A DNA stretch of 64,000 nt from Paracidovorax wautersii (GCF_900113035.1 NZ_FONX01000003.1:1-64000); one strand, 5' to 3'. Positions 36,831 through 45,445 are shown, counted from the first letter of the stretch. The notes: generated by a model not told the origin, from the letters alone. Program-made: numbers and translations.

Positions 36831-38342
36831 TCAGTCCTCGACGAAGGCCTCTTCGCGCTTGTTCTTCACGGCCGGCAGCAGCACGATGATGAGCAGCAGC
36901 ACGGCGGCGGCCAGCAGGCCCGCGGAGATGGGGCGCGTGACGAACACGCTCCAGTCGCCGCGCGAGAGCAGCAGCGCCCGGCGCAGGTTCTCTTCCATCA
37001 TCGGGCCCAGGATGAAGCCCAGCAGCAGCGGCGCGGGTTCGGTGCCCAGCTTGTAGAAAACATAGCCGATGAAACCGAAGATGCCCACCAGCCACACGTC
37101 GAAGGTGTTGTTGTTGGTGCCGTAAACGCCCACCGCGCAGAAGAGCACGATGGAGGGGAACAGCCAGCGGTAGGGCACGGTCAGCAGCTTGATCCACATG
37201 CCGATCAGCGGCAGGTTCAGGATGATGAGCATGGCGTTGCCCAGCCACATCGAGGCGATCAGGCCCCAGAACAGCTCGGGGTTGCTGGTCATCACCTGCG
37301 GGCCCGGCTGGATGTTGTGGATGGTCATGGCACCCACCATCAGCGCCATCACGGCGTTGGGCGGAATGCCCAGCGTGAGCAGCGGGATGAAGGAGGTCTG
37401 CGCACCGGCGTTGTTGGCCGATTCGGGAGCCGCCACACCGCGGATGTTGCCCTTGCCGAAAGGCACTTCGCCCGGTTTCAGCTTGGTCTTCTTCTCGATG
37501 GTGTAGGCCGCGAAGGCCGCCAGCAGCGCGCCGCCGCCGGGCAGGATGCCCAGGGCAGAGCCCAGGGCCGTGCCGCGCAGCACGGCGGGAATCATGCGCT
37601 TGAAGTCTTCCTTGGTGGGGAACAGGCCCTGCACCTTGGCCGTGAACACCTCGCGGTCCTCCTCGGGCTTGGAGAGGTTGGCGATGATCTCGCCGTAGCC
37701 GAACACGCCCATGGCGATCACGACGAAGTTGATGCCGTCGGTCAGCTCTGGGATGTCGAAGCTGTAGCGGGCCACGCCCGAGTTCACATCGGTGCCCACC
37801 AGGCCCATCAGCAGGCCCAGCACGATCATGGCCACGGCCTTGAGCAGCGAGCCCGAAGCCAGCACCACGGCGCCGATCAGGCCCAGCACCATCAGCGAGA
37901 AGTATTCTGCCGGGCCGAACTTGAAGGCGACCTCCGTCAGCGGCGGCGCGAAGGCGGCCAGGATCAACGTGCCCACGCAGCCGGCGAAGAACGAGCCCAG
38001 GCCGGCGGCGGCGAGCGCCGGGCCCGCACGGCCCTTGCGCGCCATCTGGTAGCCGTCGATCACGGTGACCACCGAGGATGATTCTCCCGGCAGGTTCACC
38101 AGGATGGCGGTGGTCGATCCGCCGTACTGCGCGCCGTAGTAGATGCCGGCCAGCATGATGAGCGCGGCCACAGGCGGCAGCGCGTAGGTGGCGGGCAGCA
38201 GCATGGCGATGGTCGCCACGGGCCCGATGCCGGGCAGCACGCCGATCAGCGTCCCCAGGATACAGCCGATCAGGCAGTAGATGAGGTTCTGGAAGGTGAA
38301 GGCGACGCCGAAGCCGGTCGCCAGGTTGTCAAACAATTCCAT
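36831..38342 (-). CDS. tctA: Tripartite tricarboxylate transporter large permease TctA
   Basis: 503 residues, about 12 membrane helices. Conserved TctA motifs are present: GVLPGIGPVATIAML near residue 40, YGGSTTAILVNLPGESSSVV, GILPGGGALLAAFAAY and GIPPNAVMALMVGAM. It is the channel subunit for a tricarboxylate-like anion driven by an ion gradient. It lies 18 bases after tctB. No TctC binding protein is encoded here, so one from elsewhere must serve. Confidence 0.96.
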   Translation of the reverse strand: MELFDNLATGFGVAFTFQNLIYCLIGCILGTLIGVLPGIGPVATIAMLLPATYALPPVAALIMLAGIYYGAQYGGSTTAILVNLPGESSSVVTVIDGYQMARKGRAGPALAAAGLGSFFAGCVGTLILAAFAPPLTEVAFKFGPAEYFSLMVLGLIGAVVLASGSLLKAVAMIVLGLLMGLVGTDVNSGVARYSFDIPELTDGINFVVIAMGVFGYGEIIANLSKPEEDREVFTAKVQGLFPTKEDFKRMIPAVLRGTALGSALGILPGGGALLAAFAAYTIEKKTKLKPGEVPFGKGNIRGVAAPESANNAGAQTSFIPLLTLGIPPNAVMALMVGAMTIHNIQPGPQVMTSNPELFWGLIASMWLGNAMLIILNLPLIGMWIKLLTVPYRWLFPSIVLFCAVGVYGTNNNTFDVWLVGIFGFIGYVFYKLGTEPAPLLLGFILGPMMEENLRRALLLSRGDWSVFVTRPISAGLLAAAVLLLIIVLLPAVKNKREEAFVED

Positions 38343-38360
38343 GGTTTTCGATGCTCCCGC

Positions 38361-38849
38361 TCAACCCGAAATGAAACTGGGCCAGACGGGGAACTGGAGT
38401 TTCAGCGCCCAGACGAAAGCCACGTAGCTGCCCGCAGCCAGCACGGTTGCCAGCAGGAACGTTTCCTTGTAATTGACCTTCTCGCCGGCATGCGCGGCGA
38501 TGAACACCAGGCCGTAGATGGCCACCATCAGGCCCATGGCCGGCACGCCGAAGCTCGGCAGGCCCGCCAGCAGGATGCCGAAGGCGAAGTTGGACGCCAG
38601 GATGAAGAAGATCTGCTTCCAGGCCCACTTGCCGATCTTGTCGCCGTCGGCGCTTTCCACCACGGTGGAATAGAACACGATGGCGCCACCCAGGATGGCC
38701 AGCAGGATGCCCAGGATCAGCGGGAAGTAGCCCGGGCCCATGCGCGCGCCGGAGCCCACGCTGTAGGTCGTGGCGCCCACGGCGAACGCGACCCCCACGC
38801 CCATGAACATGAGCCCTGAAAAGAAGTCTTTCTGACTCTTGATTTTCAC
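38361..38849 (-). CDS. tctB: Tripartite tricarboxylate transporter small permease TctB
   Basis: 162 residues starting with GTG, with AAGGAG well placed upstream (minus strand). Four membrane helices and the DFFSGLMFMGVGVAFAVGAT / MGPGYFPLILGILLAILG segments are TctB hallmarks. Small membrane partner of TctA. First gene of the tctBA unit. Confidence 0.94.
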   Translation of the reverse strand: MKIKSQKDFFSGLMFMGVGVAFAVGATTYSVGSGARMGPGYFPLILGILLAILGGAIVFYSTVVESADGDKIGKWAWKQIFFILASNFAFGILLAGLPSFGVPAMGLMVAIYGLVFIAAHAGEKVNYKETFLLATVLAAGSYVAFVWALKLQFPVWPSFISG

Positions 38850-39015
38850 GAAAACATCTCCTTACGGGAAATTGACAGGCGATTGTGCAGCCCGGCCTTG
38901 ACCGTATCGTTGTGGATACCACCTACCGCGCGCCTAGGGAAAACCGCAGGGCGCGAACGGCCCCGAAGGCGCACGCGCGCCAGGGCATCCGGGGCCCGCG
39001 CAGGGCCCGCGGGGC

Positions 39016-40803
39016 TCACTCCATCGGCGGGGTGGAGGCGATGACTTCGTCGAGCGTGGTCAGGCCCTCGGCCACGCGCAGCGCGCCTGCGAGGCGCAGC
39101 GGGCGCATGCCGTCCTGCACGGCCTGGCGGCGCAGCTGGTCGATGGAGGGCGTCTGGTGGATGCGCTCCTTGAGCGCCTCGCTCACGGTGAGCAGCTCGT
39201 AGAGGCCCATGCGGCCGCGGAAGCCGGTCATGCGGCAGTCCACGCAGCCCACCGGGCGGTAGGGCTGGTAGCTGCCGGTGAGCTTCCAGGGCTTGACGAC
39301 CTCGGCCAGCGCCTCGGGCCGGGCCTCGGTATCGCGCACGCGGCACTGGCGGCAGAGCGTGCGCACCAGCCGCTGCGCCAGCACGCCCAGCAGCGTGGCG
39401 TTGATGAGATAGGGCGGCACGCCCAGCTCCATGAGCCGGGTCACGGCGCTGGGCGCGTCGTTGGTGTGCAGCGTGCTGAAGACGAGGTGGCCGGTGAGCG
39501 CCGCCTGCACCGCCATGTCGGCCGTGGCCAGGTCGCGGATCTCGCCCACCATGAGCACGTCCGGGTCCTGGCGCATCAGCGCGCGCAGGCCTTCGGCGAA
39601 ATTGAAGTCCAGCTGCGGCTGCACCTGCGTCTGGTTGAAGCTGGGCTCGATCATCTCGATCGGGTCCTCCACCGTGCTCACGTTGACCTCTTCGGTCGCC
39701 ACGCGCTTGAGCGTGGAATAGAGCGTGGTGGTCTTGCCCGAGCCGGTGGGCCCGGTCACCAGGATGATGCCGTGCGGGCGCTTGACAAGCTGCTCCCAGC
39801 GCTGCGCGTCGTGCTGCGAGAAGCCCAGCGCGTCCAGGTCCTTGACGGCGTTGTCGGGGTCGAAGATGCGCATCACCATCTTCTCGCCGAAGGCGGTGGG
39901 CAGGGTCGAGAGGCGCATTTCCACCTCTTCGCCGCGCGGGTTGCGGGTCTTGATGCGGCCGTCCTGCGGGCGGCGGCGCTCGACCACGTCCATGCGGCCC
40001 AGCAGCTTCACGCGCGCCACCATGGCGTTGAGCACGCCCATGGGCATCTGATAGACCGGGTGCAGCACGCCGTCGATGCGGAAGCGGATCACGCCCTGCT
40101 CGCGGCGCGGCTCCAGGTGGATGTCGCTGGCGCGCTGGTCGAAGGCGTACTGCCAGAGCCAGTCCACCACGCGGACCACGCCTTGGTCGTTGGCGTCGAG
40201 CTGCTTGTTGCTCTGGTTCAGCTCCACCAGTTGCTCGAAGCTGCCGGCGCCGCTGTTGCCGCCGGATTTCTGCGCCGCGCGTACCGACTTGGCCAGCGCG
40301 AAGAATTCGGCCGTGTAGCGCTGGATGTCCAGCGGGTTGGCGACCACGCGGCGCACGCGGCGGCGCGACTGGCGCTCCACCTCGGCCACCCAGTCGTCGA
40401 TGAAGGGCTCGGCCGTGGCCACCACCACTTCCTGCGGCGTCACCTGCACGGGCAGCACCTTGTGGCGCTCGGCGTAGCTCGCGCTCATGGCGTCGGCCAC
40501 GCGGCCCACGTCCACCTTCAGCGGATCGATGCGCAGATAGGTCAGGCCGCTGCGGTTGGCCACGTACTGCGTGAGCATCTCCACGTCCAGCGGCTTGCCG
40601 TCGGCCGCGCGCGCCATAGCCACATTGGCCAGCCGCACCAGCGGGTGCTGGCGGCTCTCGGCCTGGGCGCAGCGGGCGATGGTTCGGTCGGCCTCCTCGC
40701 CGGCGATGACGCCGTCGGCGCGCAGCCATTCGACGATGCGCCGCCAGTCGAGCGGGCCGGCGGGGGTGGCGGAAGCGGCAGCAGCGGTGGCGGGGGCATC
40801 CAT
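39016..40803 (-). CDS. GspE/PilB-family secretion or pilus ATPase (orphan)
   Basis: 595 residues. The N-terminal MshEN-like domain spans about 60-165. The ATPase core has Walker A GPTGSGKTTTLYS, the Asp box around VEDPIEMIE, Walker B region DVLMVGEIRD and the His box TGHLVFSTLHTND. A tetracysteine zinc site follows (CRQCRV ... CVDCRM). All features suggest an active assembly ATPase for a type II secretion or type IV pilus machine. No other secretion or pilus gene lies within the window, so its partner system is unknown. Confidence 0.92.
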   Translation of the reverse strand: MDAPATAAAASATPAGPLDWRRIVEWLRADGVIAGEEADRTIARCAQAESRQHPLVRLANVAMARAADGKPLDVEMLTQYVANRSGLTYLRIDPLKVDVGRVADAMSASYAERHKVLPVQVTPQEVVVATAEPFIDDWVAEVERQSRRRVRRVVANPLDIQRYTAEFFALAKSVRAAQKSGGNSGAGSFEQLVELNQSNKQLDANDQGVVRVVDWLWQYAFDQRASDIHLEPRREQGVIRFRIDGVLHPVYQMPMGVLNAMVARVKLLGRMDVVERRRPQDGRIKTRNPRGEEVEMRLSTLPTAFGEKMVMRIFDPDNAVKDLDALGFSQHDAQRWEQLVKRPHGIILVTGPTGSGKTTTLYSTLKRVATEEVNVSTVEDPIEMIEPSFNQTQVQPQLDFNFAEGLRALMRQDPDVLMVGEIRDLATADMAVQAALTGHLVFSTLHTNDAPSAVTRLMELGVPPYLINATLLGVLAQRLVRTLCRQCRVRDTEARPEALAEVVKPWKLTGSYQPYRPVGCVDCRMTGFRGRMGLYELLTVSEALKERIHQTPSIDQLRRQAVQDGMRPLRLAGALRVAEGLTTLDEVIASTPPME

Positions 40804-40819
40804 GGCGGGTCTTCCGGTG

Positions 40820-41623
40820 TCAGCCCACGGGCTTGAAGACGCGCGGCCACTTGGCAGCCGGCAGGTCCCAGCGGGCCTGCACGGCCTCCGCGCGGGCCAG
40901 CAGATCGGCGCGCTTGGGCGCCGTGGGCGTGCGCTGGGCCAGCACCACGGTGTTGCCCTCGCGCGTGGGCTTGAAGGCCCAGAGCGCGTCGGCGCCGAAG
41001 GCCTCGGCCATCTTGCCCAGGCTGCGTTCGTAGCTGGAAGAGCGGCCGAAGAGGTTGACGGTCATGGCGCCGTCGTCGGTCAGCAGGGCGCGGCAGTCGG
41101 CATAGAACTCGGCGCTGTCGAGCACGGGCGCGGCGGCCTCGTGGTCGTACAGATCGACCGCCAGCGCATCGACCGTGCCCAGCCATTCGGGCTTGCGGAT
41201 CTCGCGGGCGGCATCGGCCAGCACCACGCGCAGCTTGGCGCCGTCGGGCGGCAGCTTGAACCAGCTGCGGCAGACGGCCAGCACCTGCGGGTTGAGCTCG
41301 ATGGCGGTGCAGCACATGCGCAGCTTCTTGTGGCAGAACTTGGTGATGGCGCCCGCGCCCAGGCCCAGCTGCATGGCGTGGCGCTTGCCCACGCTGGCCG
41401 GCTCCACGAAGAGCAGCCAGGCCATCATGCGCTGCACGTATTCCAGCTCGATATCGAAGGGATCGGCCACGCGCATGGAGCCCTGGATCCAGGGCGTGCC
41501 CAGATGCAGGTGGCGCACGTCGCCGTCTTCGGAGACGCTGACTTCGGGCAGTTCGGCCGCGGATTTCTTGCGGGCCGGCGCACGCGCGGCGGAGGGTTGG
41601 GGGGCGGTCGTCGAATCAGTCAC
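40820..41623 (-). CDS. Spermidine-synthase-like protein
   Basis: 267 residues of the polyamine aminopropyltransferase/methyltransferase fold: nucleotide loop MQLGLGAGAITKF, acidic strand end CTAIELNPQV, and DALAVDLYDHEAAAPVLDS at the active-site position. The usual GGGDG loop is replaced by GLGAGA, so true spermidine synthase activity is uncertain. The first 30 residues are Ala/Ser/Lys-rich and disordered. It lies 16 bases upstream of the GspE-like gene and downstream of a GTCAG repeat tract in its leader. Confidence 0.82.
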   Translation of the reverse strand: MTDSTTAPQPSAARAPARKKSAAELPEVSVSEDGDVRHLHLGTPWIQGSMRVADPFDIELEYVQRMMAWLLFVEPASVGKRHAMQLGLGAGAITKFCHKKLRMCCTAIELNPQVLAVCRSWFKLPPDGAKLRVVLADAAREIRKPEWLGTVDALAVDLYDHEAAAPVLDSAEFYADCRALLTDDGAMTVNLFGRSSSYERSLGKMAEAFGADALWAFKPTREGNTVVLAQRTPTAPKRADLLARAEAVQARWDLPAAKWPRVFKPVG

Positions 41624-41630
41624 ATCAAAA

Positions 41631-41674
41631 ATCAGGTCAGATCAGGTCAGGTCAGGTCAGGTCAGGTCAGTCAG
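41631..41674. repeat. Pentanucleotide GTCAG tandem repeat
   Basis: Two ATCAGGTCAG units, then GTCAG five times in direct succession (41646-41670), ending TCAG. It lies in the 56-base gap between the DNA-glycosylase gene and the start of the spermidine-synthase-like gene (both minus strand), so it is transcribed leader or promoter DNA. Five-base units are prone to slippage. Confidence 0.85.
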
Positions 41675-41679
41675 TCGCA

Positions 41680-42261
41680 TCAATCCGGCAGGCCGAAAGG
41701 GGCCAGGGCCTCCGCCCAGGCCGCGCATTTGCGCTCGAAGCTCCAGGAAGCGTTCGCCGGGCTGGTCGATGGCAGCCTCAAGGAGGCGATGGCGCCCTCG
41801 CCGCCCGCGTCCTGAGGCGGCAGCCCCAGGCTGGCGCGCACGGCACGGGCATGGCGGAAGCTTTCCCCGCCATTGTGGGCGATGGCGGCCAGCGCCGGCA
41901 CGGTGGCGCGCAAGGCCGCGAAATCGTTGACCACGGCGTTGCGGATGTCCGCGTCCAGGCTGCCTTCGCGCTCGCAGGCGGCATAGACGTCCCACAGGCC
42001 CAGCCCCCGCGCCAGCAGCCAGGCGCAGCGGCCGGCGTAGTCGCCGGGCCCGGGCTGCGGCTGGCCCGGCCAGAGCGCCTGCAGGATGCGCCAGAACTGG
42101 TTCTGCGGATGGCCGTAGTACTGCCCTGCCCGAAGCGAGGCCACGCCCGGAAAGCTGCCCAGGATGAGCACGCGCGTGCCCGCCGCCACCACGGGCGGCA
42201 GGCCGGTGAGCGGCGGTGCGGCGAGAGGGGTAGGCATGGCGGGCACGGGGCTGGGAATCAT
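41680..42261 (-). CDS. DNA-deoxyinosine glycosylase (UDG superfamily)
   Basis: 193 residues from the ATG at 42261. A start at 42237 or within the repeat at 42291 is also possible, and none has a good Shine-Dalgarno. The active-site block VLILGSFPGVASLRAGQYYG, then HPQNQFW, identifies the hypoxanthine-DNA glycosylase branch of the uracil-DNA glycosylase superfamily. The C-terminal LRLPSTSPANAS is the conserved second motif. It removes deaminated bases from DNA. The upstream end is occupied by dispersed-repeat copy 5. Confidence 0.88.
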   Translation of the reverse strand: MIPSPVPAMPTPLAAPPLTGLPPVVAAGTRVLILGSFPGVASLRAGQYYGHPQNQFWRILQALWPGQPQPGPGDYAGRCAWLLARGLGLWDVYAACEREGSLDADIRNAVVNDFAALRATVPALAAIAHNGGESFRHARAVRASLGLPPQDAGGEGAIASLRLPSTSPANASWSFERKCAAWAEALAPFGLPD

Positions 42262-42269
42262 CTGGTCTT

Positions 42270-42324
42270 TGCTACCAAAAATATAGCTCATCGCCCAGGA
42301 TGGACCTGGGCTGGCGGCCCAAAA
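42270..42324. repeat. Dispersed extragenic repeat, copy 5
   Basis: GCTACCAAAAATATAGCT, GCCCAGGATGGACCTGGGC (a hairpin), GGCGGCCCAAAAC. It lies between the TatD and DNA-glycosylase genes and is one of the best preserved copies. Confidence 0.7.
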
Positions 42325-42327
42325 CGC

Positions 42328-43167
42328 TCAGATATCCGGGCACAGGGCACGCAGGCGCGGCAGCGCCTCGATGGCGTTGGCGCTGCTGGCGCGGGCCAGC
42401 TCGGCCACCGGCATGCCGCGCAGCGCGGCGATCGCCTCGGCGATGCGCGGCAGCTCGCCCGGCGCATTGCGCGCCGCGGGCACGCCGGCCGCGCGCTGGG
42501 CGGCCGTCACGTAGAGCCAGTGCGGCGGGATGTCGGGCGCATCGGTTTCCAGCACCAGCGATGCGAGCGGCAGCTCGGCCGCCAGCCGGCGCAGCTGCAG
42601 CGCCCGGTCGTAGGTGACGGCACCACCGAAGCCCAGCTTGAAGCCCAGGCCGATGAAGGCCTCGGCCTGCTGCCGGCTGCCGTTGAAGGCGTGGGCGATG
42701 CCGCCCGTCACGGGAATGTCGCGCAGGCCCTTGAGCACCTTGTCCACCGAACGGCGCGTGTGCAGGATCACCGGCAGGCCGAAGCGCTGCGCCAGCCGCA
42801 GCTGGGCGCGGAAGATCGCTTCCTGCCGCGCGGCATCCAGGCCGGGCACGAAGAAATCCAGGCCGATCTCACCCACGGCCACCAGGTGCGGGTCGGCCTG
42901 GTGGGCGGCCAGCGCATCCTCCAGCGCGGGCAGGTCGCCGTCCTGCGCGCCGGGGGTGAAGAGCGGGTGGATGCCCAGCGCATAGCTGTCGCCATGGCGG
43001 TGGGCGAGCTGGCGCACGGCGTCCCAGTTGGCCCGCTCCACCGCCGGCAGCACGCAGTGGGCCACGCCGCGTCCGGCGGCCTCGTGGCGCGTGGCGTCGG
43101 CATGCGCCTGGCCGCCGTGGGCGACGAATTCGTCGAGGTGTACGTGGGTGTCTATCCATGCGGCCAT
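42328..43167 (-). CDS. TatD-family metal-dependent hydrolase
   Basis: 279 residues from the ATG at 43167 (MAAWIDTHVHLDEF). TIM-barrel metal ligands are visible in order: DTHVHLDEF, VGEIGLDFF (Glu), VILHTRRS (His), AHAFNGS (His) and LETDAPDIPP (Asp). The family comprises 3'-5' exonucleases and phosphodiesterases acting in DNA repair and RNA quality control. It stands just upstream of the DNA-glycosylase gene, perhaps in one transcript. The longer reading from 43221 adds a non-conserved N terminus. Confidence 0.92.
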   Translation of the reverse strand: MAAWIDTHVHLDEFVAHGGQAHADATRHEAAGRGVAHCVLPAVERANWDAVRQLAHRHGDSYALGIHPLFTPGAQDGDLPALEDALAAHQADPHLVAVGEIGLDFFVPGLDAARQEAIFRAQLRLAQRFGLPVILHTRRSVDKVLKGLRDIPVTGGIAHAFNGSRQQAEAFIGLGFKLGFGGAVTYDRALQLRRLAAELPLASLVLETDAPDIPPHWLYVTAAQRAAGVPAARNAPGELPRIAEAIAALRGMPVAELARASSANAIEALPRLRALCPDI

Positions 43168-43373
43168 GCGCCGATGATGCCAGCCGCACCATGCCCGGGC
43201 TGAAGTGCGCCCAGGAAACACGCAGACACAAATTGGGGCGCTCGTTCCGTGCTACCGTCAGCGCAGCAATCTTTCCCGGGCCGCGAGCGTTCCGGCGTGC
43301 AGCGCCAGCCCCCCGGCACCTGCTCGCCTGGGCGACACTGGCCCCTTTCTTTGGTTATGAGGTGACAGACAGC

Positions 43374-44315
43374 ATGCCCCGGTTCGGCCGCTTGCGCTCA
43401 TCACAGTCGGCCGGGCAGCAGGGCCTCGGCACCGCCCGCACTCCCGCATCCGGCCCCGCCGCGCCCGCAGGCCACCCCCATGCGATCTGGTACGGCAGCG
43501 CCATCGGCGTGCTCGGCACTCTGCTGGCCGTCAGCGTCTGGTGGGGCCTGCAGCGCGTGCCGGCACCCACCGCCGCCTCCACCCCCCAGCCGCCGGCGCC
43601 CGCGCCCGCGTCCGCGTCCACGGCAACGACCTTCAGCCAGCACGAGATCGACGAGGCCGTGCGGCGCTCGCTGGAAAGCCGCCCCCTGCCATCGCCCGCC
43701 ACCCGCGCCGCCGCGGCGGTGGCGCCCTCGGTCGTGCGCGTGGTGGGCTACGGGCGCACGCGCAAGGGCCGGGAGTTCGAGCGCGGCATCGGCACCGGCG
43801 TGGTGGTGGTGGAACGCGGCGTCATCCTCACCAACCTGCACGTCGTCAAGGGCGCCTACCGCATCAACGTGACCTTCGCCGACGGCTCCGATTCGCAGGC
43901 CAAGGTGACCGGCATGCAGCCGCAGAACGACATCGCCGTGCTGCAGGCCCAGCGCGTGCCCGACCACCTGCAGGCCGCGCCGCTGCGCTCCACCCAACAC
44001 CTGCGGCCCGGCGACCAGGTGGTGGCGCTGGGCTTTCCGTTCGGCATCGGGCCGTCGGTGTCGGCGGGCGTGGTCTCGGGCCTGCATCGCGAATTCGAAT
44101 CGCCCGACGGCGGCCAGGAGATCAGCAACCTGATCCAGTTCGACGCCGCCGCCAACCCCGGCAACTCCGGCGGCCCGCTGGTCACCATGGACGGCGAGGT
44201 GGTCGGCATCGTCACCGCCATCCTCAACCCCACGACGGCGCGCACCTTCATCGGCATCGGCTTCGCCGTGCCCATCGAGAACGCGACCGCCGCCATCGGC
44301 AGGCAGGTGCGCTGA
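43374..44315 (+). CDS. Membrane-anchored trypsin-like serine protease (HtrA-like, no PDZ)
   Basis: 313 residues from the ATG at 43374, preceded by GAGGTG. One membrane helix (about residues 40-60), a Pro/Ala linker, then a chymotrypsin-fold domain with the triad His in LTNLHVVKG, Asp in PQNDIAVLQA and Ser in NPGNSGGPLV. There is no C-terminal PDZ domain, unlike DegP/DegS. It probably acts in the periplasm, tethered to the inner membrane, in envelope protein quality control or processing. Confidence 0.9.
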   Translation: MPRFGRLRSSQSAGQQGLGTARTPASGPAAPAGHPHAIWYGSAIGVLGTLLAVSVWWGLQRVPAPTAASTPQPPAPAPASASTATTFSQHEIDEAVRRSLESRPLPSPATRAAAAVAPSVVRVVGYGRTRKGREFERGIGTGVVVVERGVILTNLHVVKGAYRINVTFADGSDSQAKVTGMQPQNDIAVLQAQRVPDHLQAAPLRSTQHLRPGDQVVALGFPFGIGPSVSAGVVSGLHREFESPDGGQEISNLIQFDAAANPGNSGGPLVTMDGEVVGIVTAILNPTTARTFIGIGFAVPIENATAAIGRQVR

Positions 44316-44350
44316 ATCCCGCTCCGCCGGGCAGCCCAGCGACAAATAAA

Positions 44351-44384
44351 AAAGCCATGCACCTCCGAAGAGATGCATGGCTTT
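44351..44384 (-). terminator. Terminator for the lipoprotein gene (convergent with protease)
   Basis: 11-bp perfect stem AAAGCCATGCA (44351-44361) / TGCATGGCTTT (44374-44384) with a 12-nt loop. On the minus strand it continues TTTATTTG after the stem's own TTT, giving a good U-tract. On the plus strand there is none, so it serves mainly the minus-strand gene. Confidence 0.8.
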
Positions 44385-44406
44385 CAGCCACTGCGCGGCT
44401 TGGGGC

Positions 44407-44892
44407 TCAGGGCGCCTTGGCCACCGCAGGCGCGGGAGCCGTGCCCGTGACAGGAGCGCCTTCCTTTTCCGCGGAACGATCGAACACCAGGGTCTGACCG
44501 AACACCAGTTGGACCCAGGTGGGGTAGGTGTAGGCGGTGCCCTTGTTGTGATCGATGATGGCGCCGATACCGCCGCCGAAGATGATGTTGCCCGCCAGGC
44601 CCGCATTCGCGCGGGAGATGCCACGGCCTACGGCGTCGGGCTGCTGCGGGTCCTTGCAGACGATGTCCAGATCCTTGCCGGAGCGGCGCACCAGCGTGGT
44701 CACGCCCGACTTGGCCTGGGTGGTGCCGTAGTCATTGGTCAGGCTGCATTCGGCACCCGCCACCATCTCGCCCTGGCTGTTCTTGGTTTCGATCTTGATC
44801 GGCTGCGTGGTGTCGTTGACGATCGATGCGCAGCCCGTCAGCGCCACAGTGGCGGCCACGATGGCGCCAGAAATCATGCGTTGCATATCCAT
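44407..44892 (-). CDS. Predicted lipoprotein, unknown function
   Basis: 161 residues from the ATG at 44892. Signal peptide with lipobox LTGC (about residues 18-21), so lipid-anchored. The mature part begins ASIVNDTTQPIKIETKNSQG and contains a glycine-rich segment (AGNIIFGGGIGAIIDHNKGT) that may insert in a membrane, then a low-complexity Ala/Pro tail. It resembles small outer-membrane lipoproteins of the CASI-x-N-D type common in proteobacteria. The role is unknown. It is divergent from the DUF3297 gene. Confidence 0.85.
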   Translation of the reverse strand: MDMQRMISGAIVAATVALTGCASIVNDTTQPIKIETKNSQGEMVAGAECSLTNDYGTTQAKSGVTTLVRRSGKDLDIVCKDPQQPDAVGRGISRANAGLAGNIIFGGGIGAIIDHNKGTAYTYPTWVQLVFGQTLVFDRSAEKEGAPVTGTAPAPAVAKAP

Positions 44893-44939
44893 CCCTCTCT
44901 TCGCTTGTCGCTTTGTTGTGAACTCGGCGGATTGTATGG

Positions 44940-44952
44940 CCCTGTAACAGGG
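44940..44952. promoter_or_regulatory. Short palindrome in the lipoprotein/DUF3297 divergent region
   Basis: CCCTGT A ACAGGG, a perfect 6-1-6 inverted repeat midway between two divergent genes. A possible operator, with no recognised family. Confidence 0.3.
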
Positions 44953-45021
44953 ACTTTTGGGCAAACGGCACTGGTACTTGCCCGCACAATCCGGGGCTTT
45001 TCCCTCATTCTCTGATCGCCC

Positions 45022-45285
45022 ATGTCCGGAACCACCGACACCACCGCAGCGCAACGCCCCGAACTCCCCGACCATCTCTCCATCGACCCGCGCAGCGCCT
45101 TCCATGTGCCCGCCGTGTTCGAGCACGACATCGGCATCCGCCTCAACGGCAAGGAACGGTTCGACGTGGAGGAATACTGCGTGAGCGAAGGCTGGGTCAA
45201 AGTGCCCGCCGGCAAGACGCTGGACCGCAAGGGCCGGCCGCTGCTGATCAAGCTCAAGGGCACGGTCGAAGCGTTCTACAAGTAA
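45022..45285 (+). CDS. DUF3297 family protein
   Basis: 87 residues, matching the DUF3297 family length and sequence (LPDHLSIDPRSAFHVPAVFE; RPLLIKLKGTVEAFYK). The family is widespread in proteobacteria and sometimes labelled glutathione peroxidase without support. No catalytic motif is apparent. Soluble and slightly charged. A long stem-loop follows its stop. Confidence 0.88.
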   Translation: MSGTTDTTAAQRPELPDHLSIDPRSAFHVPAVFEHDIGIRLNGKERFDVEEYCVSEGWVKVPAGKTLDRKGRPLLIKLKGTVEAFYK

Positions 45286-45296
45286 GCGCGGCCCGC

Positions 45297-45327
45297 GCGC
45301 TGCGATGCAGGCGAGGCATCGCAGCGC
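45297..45327 (+). other. 12-bp perfect stem-loop after DUF3297
   Basis: GCGCTGCGATGC (45297-45308), loop AGGCGAG, GCATCGCAGCGC (45316-45327). Very stable, 11 bases after the stop codon, but without a T-tract. It may be an mRNA 3'-end stabiliser or a Rho-assisted stop rather than an intrinsic terminator. Confidence 0.6.
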
Positions 45328-45426
45328 AGGCGGCGGCAGCCACGGCCCCTTGCGGCCGATAGGTGGCCGATATGCGGCCAGCCAACGGCGGACAACGCCG
45401 CGCCACGCTCCGGCGGGATTGTGGCT

Positions 45427-45445
45427 GATAACGATTTTCATTTAG
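45427..45445. promoter_or_regulatory. Putative Fur box upstream of the DUF3649-PepSY operon
   Basis: GATAACGATTTTCATTTAG matches the 19-base Fur consensus GATAATGATAATCATTATC at 13 positions, in an AT-rich island of an otherwise GC-rich region, 131 bases before the first gene. The downstream genes belong to families linked to iron uptake, which supports the call. Confidence 0.75.

Noticed and set aside
41631-41674. GTCAG tract as a CRISPR-like array
   Set aside because: The units are contiguous five-base repeats with no spacers and no cas genes.
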